Notes: generated by a model not told the origin, from the letters alone. Shown: positions 24,929 to 34,181, numbered from the stretch's first letter. The stretch: DNA of 64,000 bases from Litoreibacter albidus (GCF_900107015.1 NZ_FNOI01000006.1:62001-126000); one strand, 5' to 3'. Numbers and translations are program-made.

Positions 24929-26677
24929 TTACTCGCCAAGCGCGATCCCTTCGCGGCGTGGGTCAGCACCGCCAAGGAAGCCGTCCTCCGTCACCGCGAT
25001 GGCATGGACGCCAGAGTTGAGGGCGCGGATGTTGGTCTCGAACCCCATGCCAGCCAATGCTTCTTCCAGTGCGGCGGTGTCGGTGCCTTCTTCCAGATCA
25101 TAGGTGCCAAAGCGGTTCACCAAGTTGGGCAAGGCGATGGCCGCTTGCGGATCCAGCCCCCAATCCAGATGCGCGACGATGGTTTTGGCCACATAACCGA
25201 TGATGCGCGACCCGCCGGGGGAGCCTACGACAAGCGCGGGCTTGCCGTCTTTGAGCACGATTGTCGGGGCCATAGACGAGCGCGGGCGTTTGCCGGGTTC
25301 TATCCGGTTGGCGATGGGCACGCCGTCGCTGTGGGTTTTGAAGGAAAAATCGGTCAGCTCGTTGTTCAGCAAGAAACCACCCGGTGCCATGAGGCGTGAG
25401 CCGAAGCCGTTTTCGATGGTTGTCGTCATGCTGAGTGCGTTGCCGTACTGATCGACAATCGAGATGTGGGAGGTCGATGGGAGCTCGATGCTTTCATCGT
25501 CGGCCCAGAGCAAGGCGTGGTCAAACGGTGGCTGGCCTGCGGAGACCTCCGTGAGGGCCTTGTCGCCGTCCAGAAGCTTTGCGCGGGAGTCCAGATAGTC
25601 GGCGTCGGTCAGGCCCTTGGTCGGGACAGGGACGAAGTCGCTATCCGCCATGTAGCGGCCACGGTCCGCGAAGGCGAGGCGGGACGCGTCGCCGATCAAA
25701 CGCCATGCTTCGGGGCTGTCCTTGCCCAAGGCTGCCAGATCATGCCCGTCCAGCATGCCGAGGATTTGCCCCAAGGTGAGCGCTCCCGAGGACGGTGGCC
25801 CCATGCCGCAGATATCATGCGCGCGGTAGGTGGCGCAGACAGGCGCGCGTTGCTTGACCTTATAGATGGACATATCGGTCATCGACAGGACGCCCGGATT
25901 TCCTTCTGCGTTCGCGACCGTGTCGATAATGCCTTGCGCGATTTCACCGCTGTAGAAGGCCTTGGCCCCGCCGCTGGCCAGCGCGCGCAGGGTCTTGGCG
26001 TAGGGCTGGTTGGTCAGCGTGCTGCCTGCGGCAATGGGGGCGCCGTTGGGCAGGAAGTAGGACGCAGTGCGGGGAAAGCGGGCGAGGCGCTCCTGATCGG
26101 AGGCTACGAGCGCTGCAAGGCGTGGCGAGACCTCGAACCCGCCCTCGGCAAGGGCTGTGGCGTCCGCGAAGAGGCTGGGCCAATCCGCGCGGCCCCATTT
26201 TGCATGGGCCTTCTCTAGCAGCGCGGGGGTGCCGGGGGTGCCCACGGACAACCCGCCGACAACCGCATCGAAGAATTTAAGCGGCTCGCCATCGTCATTC
26301 TGAAACAGGCGCGGGGTTGCGGCAAGCGGTGCAGTTTCGCGGCCATCCAGCGTTGTCATCTCGCCCGTTGCGCCGTCGTACCAGACCAAGAATGCCCCGC
26401 CCCCAAGGCCGGAGCTTTGTGGCTCCACCAAGCCAAGTACGGACTGGACAGCGATCATTGCGTCTGCCGCGCTGCCACCGTTTGCCAATAGGCGTGCCCC
26501 CGCGCGAACGGCCAAGGGATTCGCGGCCGATATCATCCACTTTGACGCGGCTACGGCAGTGCCAGCTTGTTTACTGGTCTGGGATGTCGCGGCTTCTGGT
26601 GCGAAGGCGTCCGCAGCTTGTTGTGCGGACGCGGGCAAAACGGCAAGGAGCAGTGGAAATAGGGGCAAGAGGCGCAT
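24929..26677 (-). CDS. ggt: Gamma-glutamyltransferase
   Basis: 582 residues with an N-terminal signal peptide (MRLLPLFPLLLAVLPASAQ), so it is periplasmic. It cleaves glutathione and other gamma-glutamyl compounds and autoprocesses into two chains. The catalytic Thr lies in STSHISIVD, at the start of the small subunit; AVGSPGG-like GSPGGSRIIGY and SSMAPTIVLKDG are further signatures. ATG 26677 is preferred: it starts the signal peptide and has GAAGGAA upstream. It converges on rnpB with a weak hairpin between. Confidence 0.94.
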   Translation of the reverse strand: MRLLPLFPLLLAVLPASAQQAADAFAPEAATSQTSKQAGTAVAASKWMISAANPLAVRAGARLLANGGSAADAMIAVQSVLGLVEPQSSGLGGGAFLVWYDGATGEMTTLDGRETAPLAATPRLFQNDDGEPLKFFDAVVGGLSVGTPGTPALLEKAHAKWGRADWPSLFADATALAEGGFEVSPRLAALVASDQERLARFPRTASYFLPNGAPIAAGSTLTNQPYAKTLRALASGGAKAFYSGEIAQGIIDTVANAEGNPGVLSMTDMSIYKVKQRAPVCATYRAHDICGMGPPSSGALTLGQILGMLDGHDLAALGKDSPEAWRLIGDASRLAFADRGRYMADSDFVPVPTKGLTDADYLDSRAKLLDGDKALTEVSAGQPPFDHALLWADDESIELPSTSHISIVDQYGNALSMTTTIENGFGSRLMAPGGFLLNNELTDFSFKTHSDGVPIANRIEPGKRPRSSMAPTIVLKDGKPALVVGSPGGSRIIGYVAKTIVAHLDWGLDPQAAIALPNLVNRFGTYDLEEGTDTAALEEALAGMGFETNIRALNSGVHAIAVTEDGFLGGADPRREGIALGE

Positions 26678-26853
26678 GGGGTAATTCCTTCGTGGGTAAA
26701 GCCCTGCCATTCACCACTTTGCGGCACTGATTTGCAAGTGTGTATGGCCTGACCTGCTTTCGCGGTTGACTCGGCGCACCAAGCGCGTAAAAGGCGGCTT
26801 CAACCCAATTTACGGGTGCCCTTTTTGAGTGCTCGACCCAGAGGAGATGTGAG

Positions 26854-27021
26854 ATGGCGAAGCCAACCACGATCAAAATCCGCCTGAACTCGTCCGCTGG
26901 CACGGGCCACTTCTATGTGACCAAGAAAAACGCCCGCACCATGACTGAGAAGATGGTAGTGCGCAAATACGATCCAGTAGCGCGCAAGCACGTCGAATAC
27001 AAAGAAGGCAAGATCAAGTAA
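26854..27021 (+). CDS. rpmG: 50S ribosomal protein L33
   Basis: 55 residues reading [18 protein letters not shown] and on to [10 protein letters not shown] and [11 protein letters not shown], the classic L33 pattern. It lacks the CxxC pairs of zinc-containing L33 forms, as in most alphaproteobacteria. GAGGAGATGTGAG precedes the ATG. The gene is monocistronic with its own terminator, and divergent from ggt. Confidence 0.97.
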   Translation: MAKPTTIKIRLNSSAGTGHFYVTKKNARTMTEKMVVRKYDPVARKHVEYKEGKIK

Positions 27022-27049
27022 GATCGCCAGCTTTGTGACTGATGAAAGA

Positions 27050-27075
27050 AACCGCGCTTCAGGGCGCGGTTTTTT
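27050..27075 (+). terminator. Rho-independent terminator of rpmG
   Basis: AACCGCGC (27050-27057) pairs with GCGCGGTT (27064-27071) across a six-base loop, followed by a run of T. It lies 28 bases beyond the rpmG stop. Confidence 0.9.
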
Positions 27076-27194
27076 GCGTTTGGCACGGTGAGGATGCGGG
27101 GCTTTAGGCGCTATGGCCCTTGATATGGGGTATTTTCGCTTGATGGACTCGGCGCGCCTCTTTACCCTAGCACTACATATTGGGGGTATTTGAT

Positions 27195-27764
27195 ATGAAT
27201 AAGCTATTACTGCTGTCAGTGGTCGGACTAGCTGCCTGCACGCAGCAAAACGGCGTCCACGGGGACTGGTCGGAAGGCGCGGGCTTTGCGCCAAGCACTG
27301 CAGCCGAGTACCACGCACGCGCCAAGCGCGGCGAGCCGGGCCTGTATCCGGCACCAAGCGGGTATTCTTTGTACACAGCGCGTCAACGCGCCGCCACATC
27401 CGCAGCCTCGGGCACCGCGCCCACACGTGTGGGGACTGCCTCCTCGCGCACGGGCGAATACATTAGCGCGAATTTTGCTGGGGCCACATTGGCCTCGGGC
27501 GCACCTGCCAGTGCGAACGCTGTCGTCGCGGCCAACCAGGCGGGCGCAGGGTCACGTGTGACGCTAAACGGCCAGATCGTAAAAGTGTCCCACGTAGACG
27601 TCGGGCGCGAGTCATACGCGGTGGTTCAGAGCGTGGGGGCTGGTGGGGTTACATCAACCAAGTCCGTGGCACTGGAGGCTGCGCTGCCGCAGCTGACGGG
27701 CTGCCACAAGGCGAGTAGCGCTGTGCAAGTTGGACAGAAGGTGGTTTACGCGCTGAAGTGCTAA
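27195..27764 (+). CDS. Hypothetical lipoprotein
   Basis: 189 residues. The signal peptide MNKLLLLSVVGLAAC ends in a clear lipobox (LAAC at 12-15). The middle is Ala/Thr/Ser-rich and probably flexible (about 30-100). The C-terminal ~80 residues look folded (GSRVTLNGQIVKVSHVDVG, in part) and contain one Cys near the middle and one at the very end (VVYALKC), which may form a disulphide. No known family was recognised. The ATG at 27195 starts the signal; GGGGGT lies 8-13 bases before it. It ends at a bidirectional terminator shared with the Bax-inhibitor-like gene. Confidence 0.78.
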   Translation: MNKLLLLSVVGLAACTQQNGVHGDWSEGAGFAPSTAAEYHARAKRGEPGLYPAPSGYSLYTARQRAATSAASGTAPTRVGTASSRTGEYISANFAGATLASGAPASANAVVAANQAGAGSRVTLNGQIVKVSHVDVGRESYAVVQSVGAGGVTSTKSVALEAALPQLTGCHKASSAVQVGQKVVYALKC

Positions 27765-27788
27765 CCGCGCTGCGCGACTGTTAGATGC

Positions 27789-27819
27789 AAAAAGGGCCAG
27801 CGAAACGCTGGCCCTTTTT
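27789..27819. terminator. Bidirectional terminator
   Basis: AAAGGGCCAGC, GAAA loop, CGCTGGCCCTTT (27791-27817 or so), with A-run on the left and T-run on the right. It can therefore end both the rightward lipoprotein transcript and the leftward Bax-inhibitor-1 gene transcript. Confidence 0.92.
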
Positions 27820-27840
27820 CTATGCGTGTGGTGGGTGCGA

Positions 27841-28563
27841 TTACTCGCGGCCACCCATGAACTGCAGCAGGAACATGAACATGTTCAAGAAGTTCAGGTA
27901 CAGGCTGAGAGCGCCCATGATCGCGGACTTGGCAAGCCATTCGCTTTCGCCGTGGTTCGCCATCTGCAGGTATTCGTTCTTCAGGCGCTGCGTGTCGTAG
28001 GCTGTCAGGCCAGCGAAGATCAGAACACCAAGGCTGGAGATCGCGAACTGCAGAGCAGGGGACGCCAGGAAGATGTTAACGATCGACGCCAGAATGAGGC
28101 CAATCACACCCATGATCAGGAAAGAGCCCCAAGCGGAGATGTCTTTCTTGGTGGTGTAGCCGTAGAGGCTAAGACCAGCGAAGGCGATCGCGGTAACCAT
28201 GAAGGTTTGCGCGATGGAAATGCCGGTGTAGACCGCGAAGATGTAGCTGATCGACAGCCCCATCAGTGCGGAGAAGCCCCAGAAGACCAGTTGTGCCGCG
28301 CCAGCGGACAGGCGGTTGATCATCGCACCCATGGCGAAAACAACGACCAATGGCGCGAACATTACGACCCAACGCAGCGGCGTGCCGAAGATGGCGGCCA
28401 GCAAGGCCTCGTTGGTGCCGACGGCAAATGCCACGCCACCCGTGATCAGCATGGCGATCGACATTAGGCCGTAGATTTTGCTCATGTGGGCTTTGAGGCC
28501 CGCGTCGATGTTCGCTGAGCGGCTACCAACGCCGACAGTCCCCATCGTTCTATAATCAGCCAT
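27841..28563 (-). CDS. Bax inhibitor-1 / YccA family membrane protein
   Basis: 240 residues with seven hydrophobic segments from about residue 30 onwards, as in YccA/YbhL proteins. The family-typical ending is present: LIFAGLTAYDTQRLKN, where the Asp belongs to the pH-sensing pair, and SALIMGALSLYLNFLNMF-type sequence (AIMGALSLYLNFLN). Bacterial members modulate FtsH activity or leak calcium. It is monocistronic, with a terminator just downstream. Start ATG 28563 directly precedes MADYRTMG. Confidence 0.92.
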   Translation of the reverse strand: MADYRTMGTVGVGSRSANIDAGLKAHMSKIYGLMSIAMLITGGVAFAVGTNEALLAAIFGTPLRWVVMFAPLVVVFAMGAMINRLSAGAAQLVFWGFSALMGLSISYIFAVYTGISIAQTFMVTAIAFAGLSLYGYTTKKDISAWGSFLIMGVIGLILASIVNIFLASPALQFAISSLGVLIFAGLTAYDTQRLKNEYLQMANHGESEWLAKSAIMGALSLYLNFLNMFMFLLQFMGGRE

Positions 28564-28816
28564 GAAAAAACACTCCCCTTCAGGCAGGTTGATACAGTGC
28601 CGGTCATTTTCCGGCAGGTTATGGCTTAAAGGTGGGGCAGGTGGCCGCTGTTTTCAAGCTATTCCGCACGAGATTCGACATAATTTACTGTGCACTGTTC
28701 AAACAAGCACAGCCGCGAGGACGATTGTGGGTGCTGCGGGGAATTGTTGCGCGACGGCGGCCAGCCGAACCAGTGAAAACAGGCGCTTAGGACACATGGT
28801 CTTCACTGGCGGGGCG

Positions 28817-29020
28817 TCATTTCCAGTGTTGTGGCGCGTCCCATACAGGGCGGAGCGCCTCGGATTCCGCGTCACTACGTGACACGCCGATGTCGTTCAG
28901 GCGCGTATCGTCCAAGCCGGCCAAAGCGCGGCGTTGGCGGTAGAGGCTGATATATCCCATGAGGCCAATCTTGCGGCGGGCAGGGGCCACGCATGTGGCG
29001 GAGGATGTGAAGTCTGTCAT
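28817..29020 (-). CDS. DUF1127 small protein
   Basis: 67 residues. The C-terminal half shows the DUF1127 core: YRQRRALAGLDDTRLNDIGVS (given in part), Arg-rich with the LxDIG signature. Members of this alphaproteobacterial family act in phosphate, carbon or RNA-turnover responses in a few studied species. The gene is divergent from a LysR regulator, which may control it. The 253-base region downstream (28564-28816) has nothing I can identify. Confidence 0.85.
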   Translation of the reverse strand: MTDFTSSATCVAPARRKIGLMGYISLYRQRRALAGLDDTRLNDIGVSRSDAESEALRPVWDAPQHWK

Positions 29021-29094
29021 CTGCTTTTCTTTCGTAATTTGTGATGAAAACCCATTTTTGGATCATTTCTGTTGATATGTATGTCACCACGTGC

Positions 29095-29111
29095 TTCATA
29101 TGGAAAATGAA
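29095..29111. promoter_or_regulatory. Candidate LysR-type binding site
   Basis: TTCAT (29095-29099), seven bases, ATGAA (29107-29111): a 17-base inverted repeat fitting the T-N11-A layout preferred by LysR regulators. It sits 33 bases before the LysR ATG in the region shared with the divergent DUF1127 gene. Use as an autoregulatory or target site is an inference. Confidence 0.45.
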
Positions 29112-29143
29112 TGGTTTTGAGATCAAGTATCACAGGAATTGAT

Positions 29144-30028
29144 ATGGCCCGTAATTTGGACATCACGTCGCTCCGCTCTTTCGTTGCTGTTGCCGACAGC
29201 GGCGGCGTCACCAAGGCCGCGGGCTATTTGCACCTGACGCAATCGGCGGTCTCTATGCAATTGAAGCGGCTGGAGGAGGCGCTGGAGGTGTCGCTTCTGG
29301 ACCGCTCCAACCGGTCTGTGTCCCTGACCGCCCAAGGGGAGCAATTGTTGAGTTATGCGCGACGTATGCTGGCGCTGAACGATGAGGTGTATACGCGCCT
29401 GACGGCTAAGGATTACGAGGGGGAAATCGTCCTCGGCGTGCCGCATGACATTATCTATCCCTATGTTCCGCCTATCCTTCGCGCCTTCGCGGCAGATTTC
29501 CCGCGCGTCAAGATGCGGCTGGTGTCGGCCCCGACACGGCGGTTGCGTCAGATGTTCGGGCGCGGGGAGTGCGATGCGATCCTGACAACCGAGGCGCAGC
29601 CGGGCGATGGTGGCGAGGCTTTGGTAACCCTTCCGTTGATCTGGATAGGATCGTCAGGCGGGACGGCATGGAAGCAACGGCCGTTGCCGGTGGCATTCTG
29701 CACGAACTGTATTTTCCGGTCGGGCGTGTTGAAGCGTCTGGACGAGGAGGGGCTCGATTGGGAAATGGTGGTCGAATCCGATTTGGACAATGCGGTGGAT
29801 GCGGTGGTGAGTGCCGACCTTGCGGTGTCGGCCGTTATCAAAGGGTTCTACCCGCGCCAAACCAGCCCGATTGCACACGACGGCGCGCTGCCGGATCCGG
29901 GTCAGACGCGCATCGTGCTGTATCTTCAGGCAGACGATAACCCGATTCTGGCGGCGTTGCGGGATTTAATACGCAACGCCTACCTGTCGGAATGGTCCCC
30001 AAAAGAGGTCACCCAGCTTACGGCGTAA
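29144..30028 (+). CDS. LysR-family transcriptional regulator
   Basis: 294 residues. N-terminal winged helix-turn-helix (about 4-62: TSLRSFVAVADSGGVTKAAGYLHLTQSAV in part) and a periplasmic-binding-like effector domain (about 90-285). ATG 29144 (MARNLDIT) has AGGA upstream and starts the family-typical N-terminus. It is divergent from the DUF1127 gene and its end overlaps, tail to tail, the quinone oxidoreductase gene by 11 bases. The effector is unknown. Confidence 0.92.
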   Translation: MARNLDITSLRSFVAVADSGGVTKAAGYLHLTQSAVSMQLKRLEEALEVSLLDRSNRSVSLTAQGEQLLSYARRMLALNDEVYTRLTAKDYEGEIVLGVPHDIIYPYVPPILRAFAADFPRVKMRLVSAPTRRLRQMFGRGECDAILTTEAQPGDGGEALVTLPLIWIGSSGGTAWKQRPLPVAFCTNCIFRSGVLKRLDEEGLDWEMVVESDLDNAVDAVVSADLAVSAVIKGFYPRQTSPIAHDGALPDPGQTRIVLYLQADDNPILAALRDLIRNAYLSEWSPKEVTQLTA

Positions 30029-30977
30029 TTACCACCTTGCCGGTTGATTTTCTGGATCGAAGCAACTCCAGCCCGTCGCCTGCCTGCGCCAGTGGCAGGG
30101 TGTGGCTGATGTGCGGGTGCAGTTTGCCTTCTGCATACCACTGCGACAGAGTTTTGAGGCTGTCGGTCAGCACCTCGGGCTTGAAGCGAAGATAGCCGCC
30201 CCAGTAGAACCCGATGACGTTGATGTTCTTCACCAGCAGATGGTTGGCGGCGATTTTCGGTACAGTGCCGGAGGCAAAGCCGATGGTGAGGACCCGCGCC
30301 TCTGGCTTACAGGCGCGCAGGGCGGCGGTGAACAGGTCGCCGCCGACAGGATCATAGACCACATCCGCCCCGCCCAGTGCCTTCACCACCTCGCGCAGGT
30401 CATCGGTATCGGTGTCGATCACGTGGTCCGCGCCTGCCTTGCGGCAGATTTCCAGCTTGGCGGCCCCACGTGCTGCGGCGATCACCGTCGCGCCCATAAG
30501 CTTGCCAAGCTCCACCGCTGTCAGCCCGACACCGCCCGCAGCCCCAAGCACCAGCAACGTGTCACCGGCCTTTAGCTGCGCGCGGTAATCCAGCGCGACG
30601 TGCGACGTGGAGTAGGCAACTTGGAACGCGGCGGCGTCGGTGAAGCTCATCGCGTCGGGCAAAGGCACGCAAAGCGCCGCCGGAAAGGTGCCGAATTCGG
30701 CCAAGCCACCGTAGCCGCCAAACACCGCGACCCGCGCCCCGATAGCAGGGGCAGATACACCGTCGCCATGCGCGACAACGGTTCCCGCAACCTCCATGCC
30801 CAGAGTAAAGGGCAGGGGCGGGCGTTCTTGGTAAGTCCCCTTCACCATAAGCAAATCGCCAAAGTTCAGGCCGCAAGCCTCGATCTTGATCAAAACCTCT
30901 CCCTTGGCGGGCGACGGGGTTTCGGTGTCTTGCAGCGTTGGCGGGGTGTCGTATTCGATGACCTGAAATGCGCGCAT
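30018..30977 (-). CDS. NADPH:quinone oxidoreductase, zinc-free MDR family
   Basis: 319 residues of the medium-chain dehydrogenase/reductase superfamily: an N-terminal GroES-like part (PSPAKGEVLIKIEACGLNFGDLL in part), then a Rossmann domain with VLGAAGGVGLTAVELGKLMGATV (in part; the AxGGVG nucleotide motif). No zinc-binding cysteines are seen. It would reduce quinones or enones with NADPH. ATG 30977 is chosen; the longer reading adds 32 residues unlike the family. It overlaps the convergent LysR gene by 11 bases. Confidence 0.9.
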   Translation of the reverse strand: MRAFQVIEYDTPPTLQDTETPSPAKGEVLIKIEACGLNFGDLLMVKGTYQERPPLPFTLGMEVAGTVVAHGDGVSAPAIGARVAVFGGYGGLAEFGTFPAALCVPLPDAMSFTDAAAFQVAYSTSHVALDYRAQLKAGDTLLVLGAAGGVGLTAVELGKLMGATVIAAARGAAKLEICRKAGADHVIDTDTDDLREVVKALGGADVVYDPVGGDLFTAALRACKPEARVLTIGFASGTVPKIAANHLLVKNINVIGFYWGGYLRFKPEVLTDSLKTLSQWYAEGKLHPHISHTLPLAQAGDGLELLRSRKSTGKVVITP

Positions 30978-31127
30978 TTGGTGGCTCCTCTCGTCGGTTT
31001 GCCTGACCCTAGCGCTGCCCTTGCAAAGTGGCCATTGCGAAATCGACGCAATGGTACCATTGGCGATTAACAATTTCTTTGGACTCTGCGGCCCAGAGTG
31101 GAGGAACCATTACACGGGAGATGCGAC

Positions 31128-31484
31128 ATGCCGCATAGGGTTGATATTCACGTGGGCAAACGACTACGTCACAGGCGCTGGATGATCGGCATGACGCAGG
31201 GCGAATTGGCGGAGGCACTGGGTATTCGCTTTCAGCAAATACAAAAGTACGAATCCGGCGCAAATCGGGTCTCGGCCTCGCGCTTGTGGGATATTGCGCA
31301 GGCCTTGCAGGTTGACGTCGCGTATTTCTTTCAAGGCCTGGACGCGGAGACGCAGGCCAACCCCGATGAGTTGCTGGAGGCAGAGGCTTTAATCCGTTTT
31401 TACCGCGCGATGCCTGATCAGGAAAGGATGCGCCTGCGACAGATGGCGTCGCAGATGCAGGCGCCAATACCGGTCCCCCCTTGA
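31128..31484 (+). CDS. XRE-family transcriptional regulator
   Basis: 118 residues with a cro/C1-type helix-turn-helix (about 10-65): MTQGELAEALGIRFQQIQKYE gives helices 2 and 3, with VSASRLWDIAQAL after. The C-terminal half is helical and charged. This short SinR-like form is common in Rhodobacterales. ATG 31128 follows GGGAG by seven bases. It is upstream of hisN, on the same strand, with 65 bases between. Its targets are unknown. Confidence 0.88.
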   Translation: MPHRVDIHVGKRLRHRRWMIGMTQGELAEALGIRFQQIQKYESGANRVSASRLWDIAQALQVDVAYFFQGLDAETQANPDELLEAEALIRFYRAMPDQERMRLRQMASQMQAPIPVPP

Positions 31485-31549
31485 TCCTTATGCTGGGGCA
31501 CGCGACAAGGGGCTAACGCGCCGCTTTGGCCGCAGAACGGGGGCCTTTG

Positions 31550-32347
31550 ATGGACAGTGCACAACAGCAAGAAGTGATGGCTTTGGCCCATGAACTGGCG
31601 GATGCGGCGCGGCAGGAAACCCTGCGCTATTTCCGCAACGGCGGCTTGGAGACCGCCAACAAACTGGCAGACGGTTTTGACCCTGTGACCGTCGCCGACA
31701 GCGCGGCGGAACGCATTATGCGCGACCTCATTGAGGCCAAGCGCCCCGACGACGGTATTTTGGGGGAGGAGTTCGGCAATAAAGACAGCGCGTCCGGGCT
31801 GACATGGGTGCTGGACCCGATTGACGGAACGCGCGGCTATATTTCGGGCACACCCACGTGGGGCACGCTGATCGGGCTGCACGACGGCGCGGGGGTCATT
31901 CTGGGCGTGATCGACCAGCCCTACATCGGCGAGCGGTTTGTCGGCGGGTTCGGTGCGGCGTCCTTTAAGGGGCCGCACGGCGAAGGCGCGCTGCGCACGT
32001 CGGGCACAAAGGCGCTGGCGGAGGCCACGATATTCTCCACATTCCCAGAGGTTGGGACCGAGGCGGAGGGGCGTGCGTTTCACGGGCTCGCTCGGCAATG
32101 CCAACTGACCCGATACGGCATGGATTGTTACGCCTATGCGCTGTTGGCGGCAGGCCAGATCGACCTGATCGTTGAGGCGCAGTTGCACCCCTATGACATC
32201 CAAGGGCCCATCGGGGTGATTGAGGCCGCTGGCGGTATTGTCACAAGCTGGCAAGGGGGGGCAGCTGATCAGGGCGGTCAGATTATTGCGGCGGCGACGC
32301 CAGAGCTGCACGCGGCAGCGATGAATGCGCTGAATTCCGATGGCTGA
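31550..32347 (+). CDS. hisN: Histidinol-phosphatase, inositol monophosphatase family
   Basis: 265 residues. The magnesium-site motifs of the family are present: GEEFG, and WVLDPIDGTRGY with the Asp-Gly-Thr phosphate site. The C-terminal PYDIQGPIGVIEAAGG is typical of HisN rather than SuhB. It would dephosphorylate histidinol phosphate in histidine synthesis, complementing the his cluster at 45-49.5 kb, which lacks a phosphatase domain. ATG 31550 (MDSAQQQE) is preferred over TTG 31526. It overlaps the following deaminase gene by eight bases. Confidence 0.88.
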   Translation: MDSAQQQEVMALAHELADAARQETLRYFRNGGLETANKLADGFDPVTVADSAAERIMRDLIEAKRPDDGILGEEFGNKDSASGLTWVLDPIDGTRGYISGTPTWGTLIGLHDGAGVILGVIDQPYIGERFVGGFGAASFKGPHGEGALRTSGTKALAEATIFSTFPEVGTEAEGRAFHGLARQCQLTRYGMDCYAYALLAAGQIDLIVEAQLHPYDIQGPIGVIEAAGGIVTSWQGGAADQGGQIIAAATPELHAAAMNALNSDG

Positions 32348-33683
32348 GCTGCTGATCAGAAACGCCCATACGGTTCTGACCATGGATGACACGCGGCGTG
32401 AATTATGCGGCGCGGATATTTTGATCAAAGACGGTGAAATCATCGACTTGGGTGTCGGCCTGACGACACGCGGCAAGGTGATTGATGCCAGCGGTTGCGT
32501 GGTGACGCCGGGGTTGGTGAACACGCATCACCACCTTTACCAAACCTTAACCCGCGCGGTGCCGGGCGGGCAGGATGCGCTGCTGTTCGGTTGGTTGAAG
32601 ACGCTCTATCCGATTTGGTCCAAGTTTGGCCCTGAAGAAATGTTCACCTCTGCGCAGGTGGGGCTGGCCGAGTTAGCTTTGTCAGGTTGCACGATGACGT
32701 CGGATCATTTGTACCTATACCCCAACGGCGCGACCTTGGATGATACCATCGCGGCGGCGGGCGAGGTCGGGTTGCGGTTCCATCCGACCCGCGGCGCCAT
32801 GAGTATCGGCGAAAGCGACGGTGGCTTGCCGCCCGACGCACTGGTCGAGACGGAGCACGCGATCTTGGAAGACTGCGTTCGCGTCATCGACCGTTTTCAC
32901 GATCCGCGCCCTGCGGCGATGGTGCGGGTGGGTATTGCGCCATGCTCCCCGTTTTCGGTCAGCCGTGACCTTATGCGCGATGCGGCTGTCCTTGCGCGGG
33001 ACAAGGGGGTGATGCTCCACACTCATCTGGCGGAAAATGATGAAGACATCGCATACAGCCTTGCGAATTTCGGCTGCCGTCCGGGGGAGTACGCTCAAGA
33101 TTTGGGGTGGGTCGGGGACGATGTTTGGCACGCACATTGCGTGAAACTGGACGGCGCGGAGATTGATTTATTCGCCAGAACCCGCACTGGTGTGGCGCAC
33201 TGCCCGTGTTCGAACTGCCGCCTCGGCTCTGGCATTGCGCCGGTGCGTGCGATGCGGGACGCGGGCGTTAATGTGGGGCTTGGGGTCGACGGATCAGCCT
33301 CCAATGATGTGGGTAATCTGATTGGGGAAGCCCGCCAAACGATGCTTTTGCAGCGGGTGGCGCAAGGCGCGGATGCGATGTCGGCGCGCGAAGCATTGGA
33401 GATAGCAACGCGCGGTGGGGCACAAGTATTGGGCCGCGGCGGGGAGTGCGGACAGCTGCGCGCAGGGTACCGTGCGGACGTCGCAATCTGGGATGTGACG
33501 GGCGTGGAAAGCGCGGGTTCGTGGGATCCGGCGGCGCTGCTTTTGGCGGGGCCGACCCGCGTGCGCGACCTTATCGTGGAGGGCCGCGAGGTGGTCCGCG
33601 ACGGGCATTTCGTAAAATTCGATCTTGCTGCTACAGTCGCACGGCAAAACACGCTGGCGCAGAGGCTTTCCCAGCGGGTCTGA
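32340..33683 (+). CDS. 8-oxoguanine deaminase-like amidohydrolase
   Basis: 447 residues of the amidohydrolase superfamily, subtype III. Metal ligands appear in NTHHHLYQTLTR and MLHTHLAEN, with a later HCVKLDGAEID and the VAHCPCSNCRLGSGIAPV motif that distinguishes 8-oxoguanine and related deaminases. VDGSASNDVGNL carries the catalytic Asp. It would deaminate 8-oxoguanine to urate, although closely related atrazine-type or isocytosine deaminases cannot be excluded by eye. It overlaps hisN by eight bases. Confidence 0.85.
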   Translation: MAELLIRNAHTVLTMDDTRRELCGADILIKDGEIIDLGVGLTTRGKVIDASGCVVTPGLVNTHHHLYQTLTRAVPGGQDALLFGWLKTLYPIWSKFGPEEMFTSAQVGLAELALSGCTMTSDHLYLYPNGATLDDTIAAAGEVGLRFHPTRGAMSIGESDGGLPPDALVETEHAILEDCVRVIDRFHDPRPAAMVRVGIAPCSPFSVSRDLMRDAAVLARDKGVMLHTHLAENDEDIAYSLANFGCRPGEYAQDLGWVGDDVWHAHCVKLDGAEIDLFARTRTGVAHCPCSNCRLGSGIAPVRAMRDAGVNVGLGVDGSASNDVGNLIGEARQTMLLQRVAQGADAMSAREALEIATRGGAQVLGRGGECGQLRAGYRADVAIWDVTGVESAGSWDPAALLLAGPTRVRDLIVEGREVVRDGHFVKFDLAATVARQNTLAQRLSQRV

Positions 33684-33698
33684 CCGAGGAGAATTCGA

Positions 33699-34175
33699 AT
33701 GAAGCGCAGTATCCTAGCCGCGATCATGGGCGCGGGCTTTCTGGCGGCTTGCGGTCCAGACGAACCCGTTACGGTGCCCTTTGAGGCCGTAGGCGGGGCG
33801 ACATCTCAAATGGACGTGGGCGCGTTGCTGAACGCGGCTCGCGCCGCGAACGGATTGGCGCCGCTGCGCGCCAACGCAAAACTGACCGCCGCGGCGCGCG
33901 CCCATGCGCAGGACATGGCCCGCACTGGTGGTTTCAGCCACGTTGGGTCAGACCGGTCGCGCCCGTCTGATCGGGTGCGTGCCCAAGGGTACGGATATTG
34001 CTATGTGGCGGAGAACATTGCCAAGGGCCAAGAAACGCCTGAGCGCGTTATGCAAAGCTGGATGAGTAGTGCCGGGCACCGCAAAAACAACCTGTCACCA
34101 AAGGCGGCCGAATACGGCGTCGCCCGCGCGGCGGGCGACTACTGGGTGTTGGTTTTTGGTCGGTCGGGATGTTGA
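33699..34175 (+). CDS. CAP/SCP-domain lipoprotein
   Basis: 158 residues. Lipoprotein signal peptide with LAAC (15-18). A compact CAP domain follows: LLNAARAANGLAPLRANAKLTAAARAHAQDMA (in part), GFSHVGSDR and SAGHRKNNLSPKAAEYGVA contain the conserved His residues of the family. Bacterial CAP lipoproteins are mostly of unknown function, though some bind or protect against cell-wall or lipid substrates. A good GAGGAGAA precedes the ATG. The gene lies between the two purine deaminases and converges on guaD. Confidence 0.85.
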   Translation: MKRSILAAIMGAGFLAACGPDEPVTVPFEAVGGATSQMDVGALLNAARAANGLAPLRANAKLTAAARAHAQDMARTGGFSHVGSDRSRPSDRVRAQGYGYCYVAENIAKGQETPERVMQSWMSSAGHRKNNLSPKAAEYGVARAAGDYWVLVFGRSGC

Positions 34176-34181
34176 GCCGCG

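Noticed and set aside
26800-27426. 208-codon leftward open frame over rpmG
   Set aside because: It runs antisense through the unmistakable L33 gene and its terminator, and its translation is low-complexity basic sequence.
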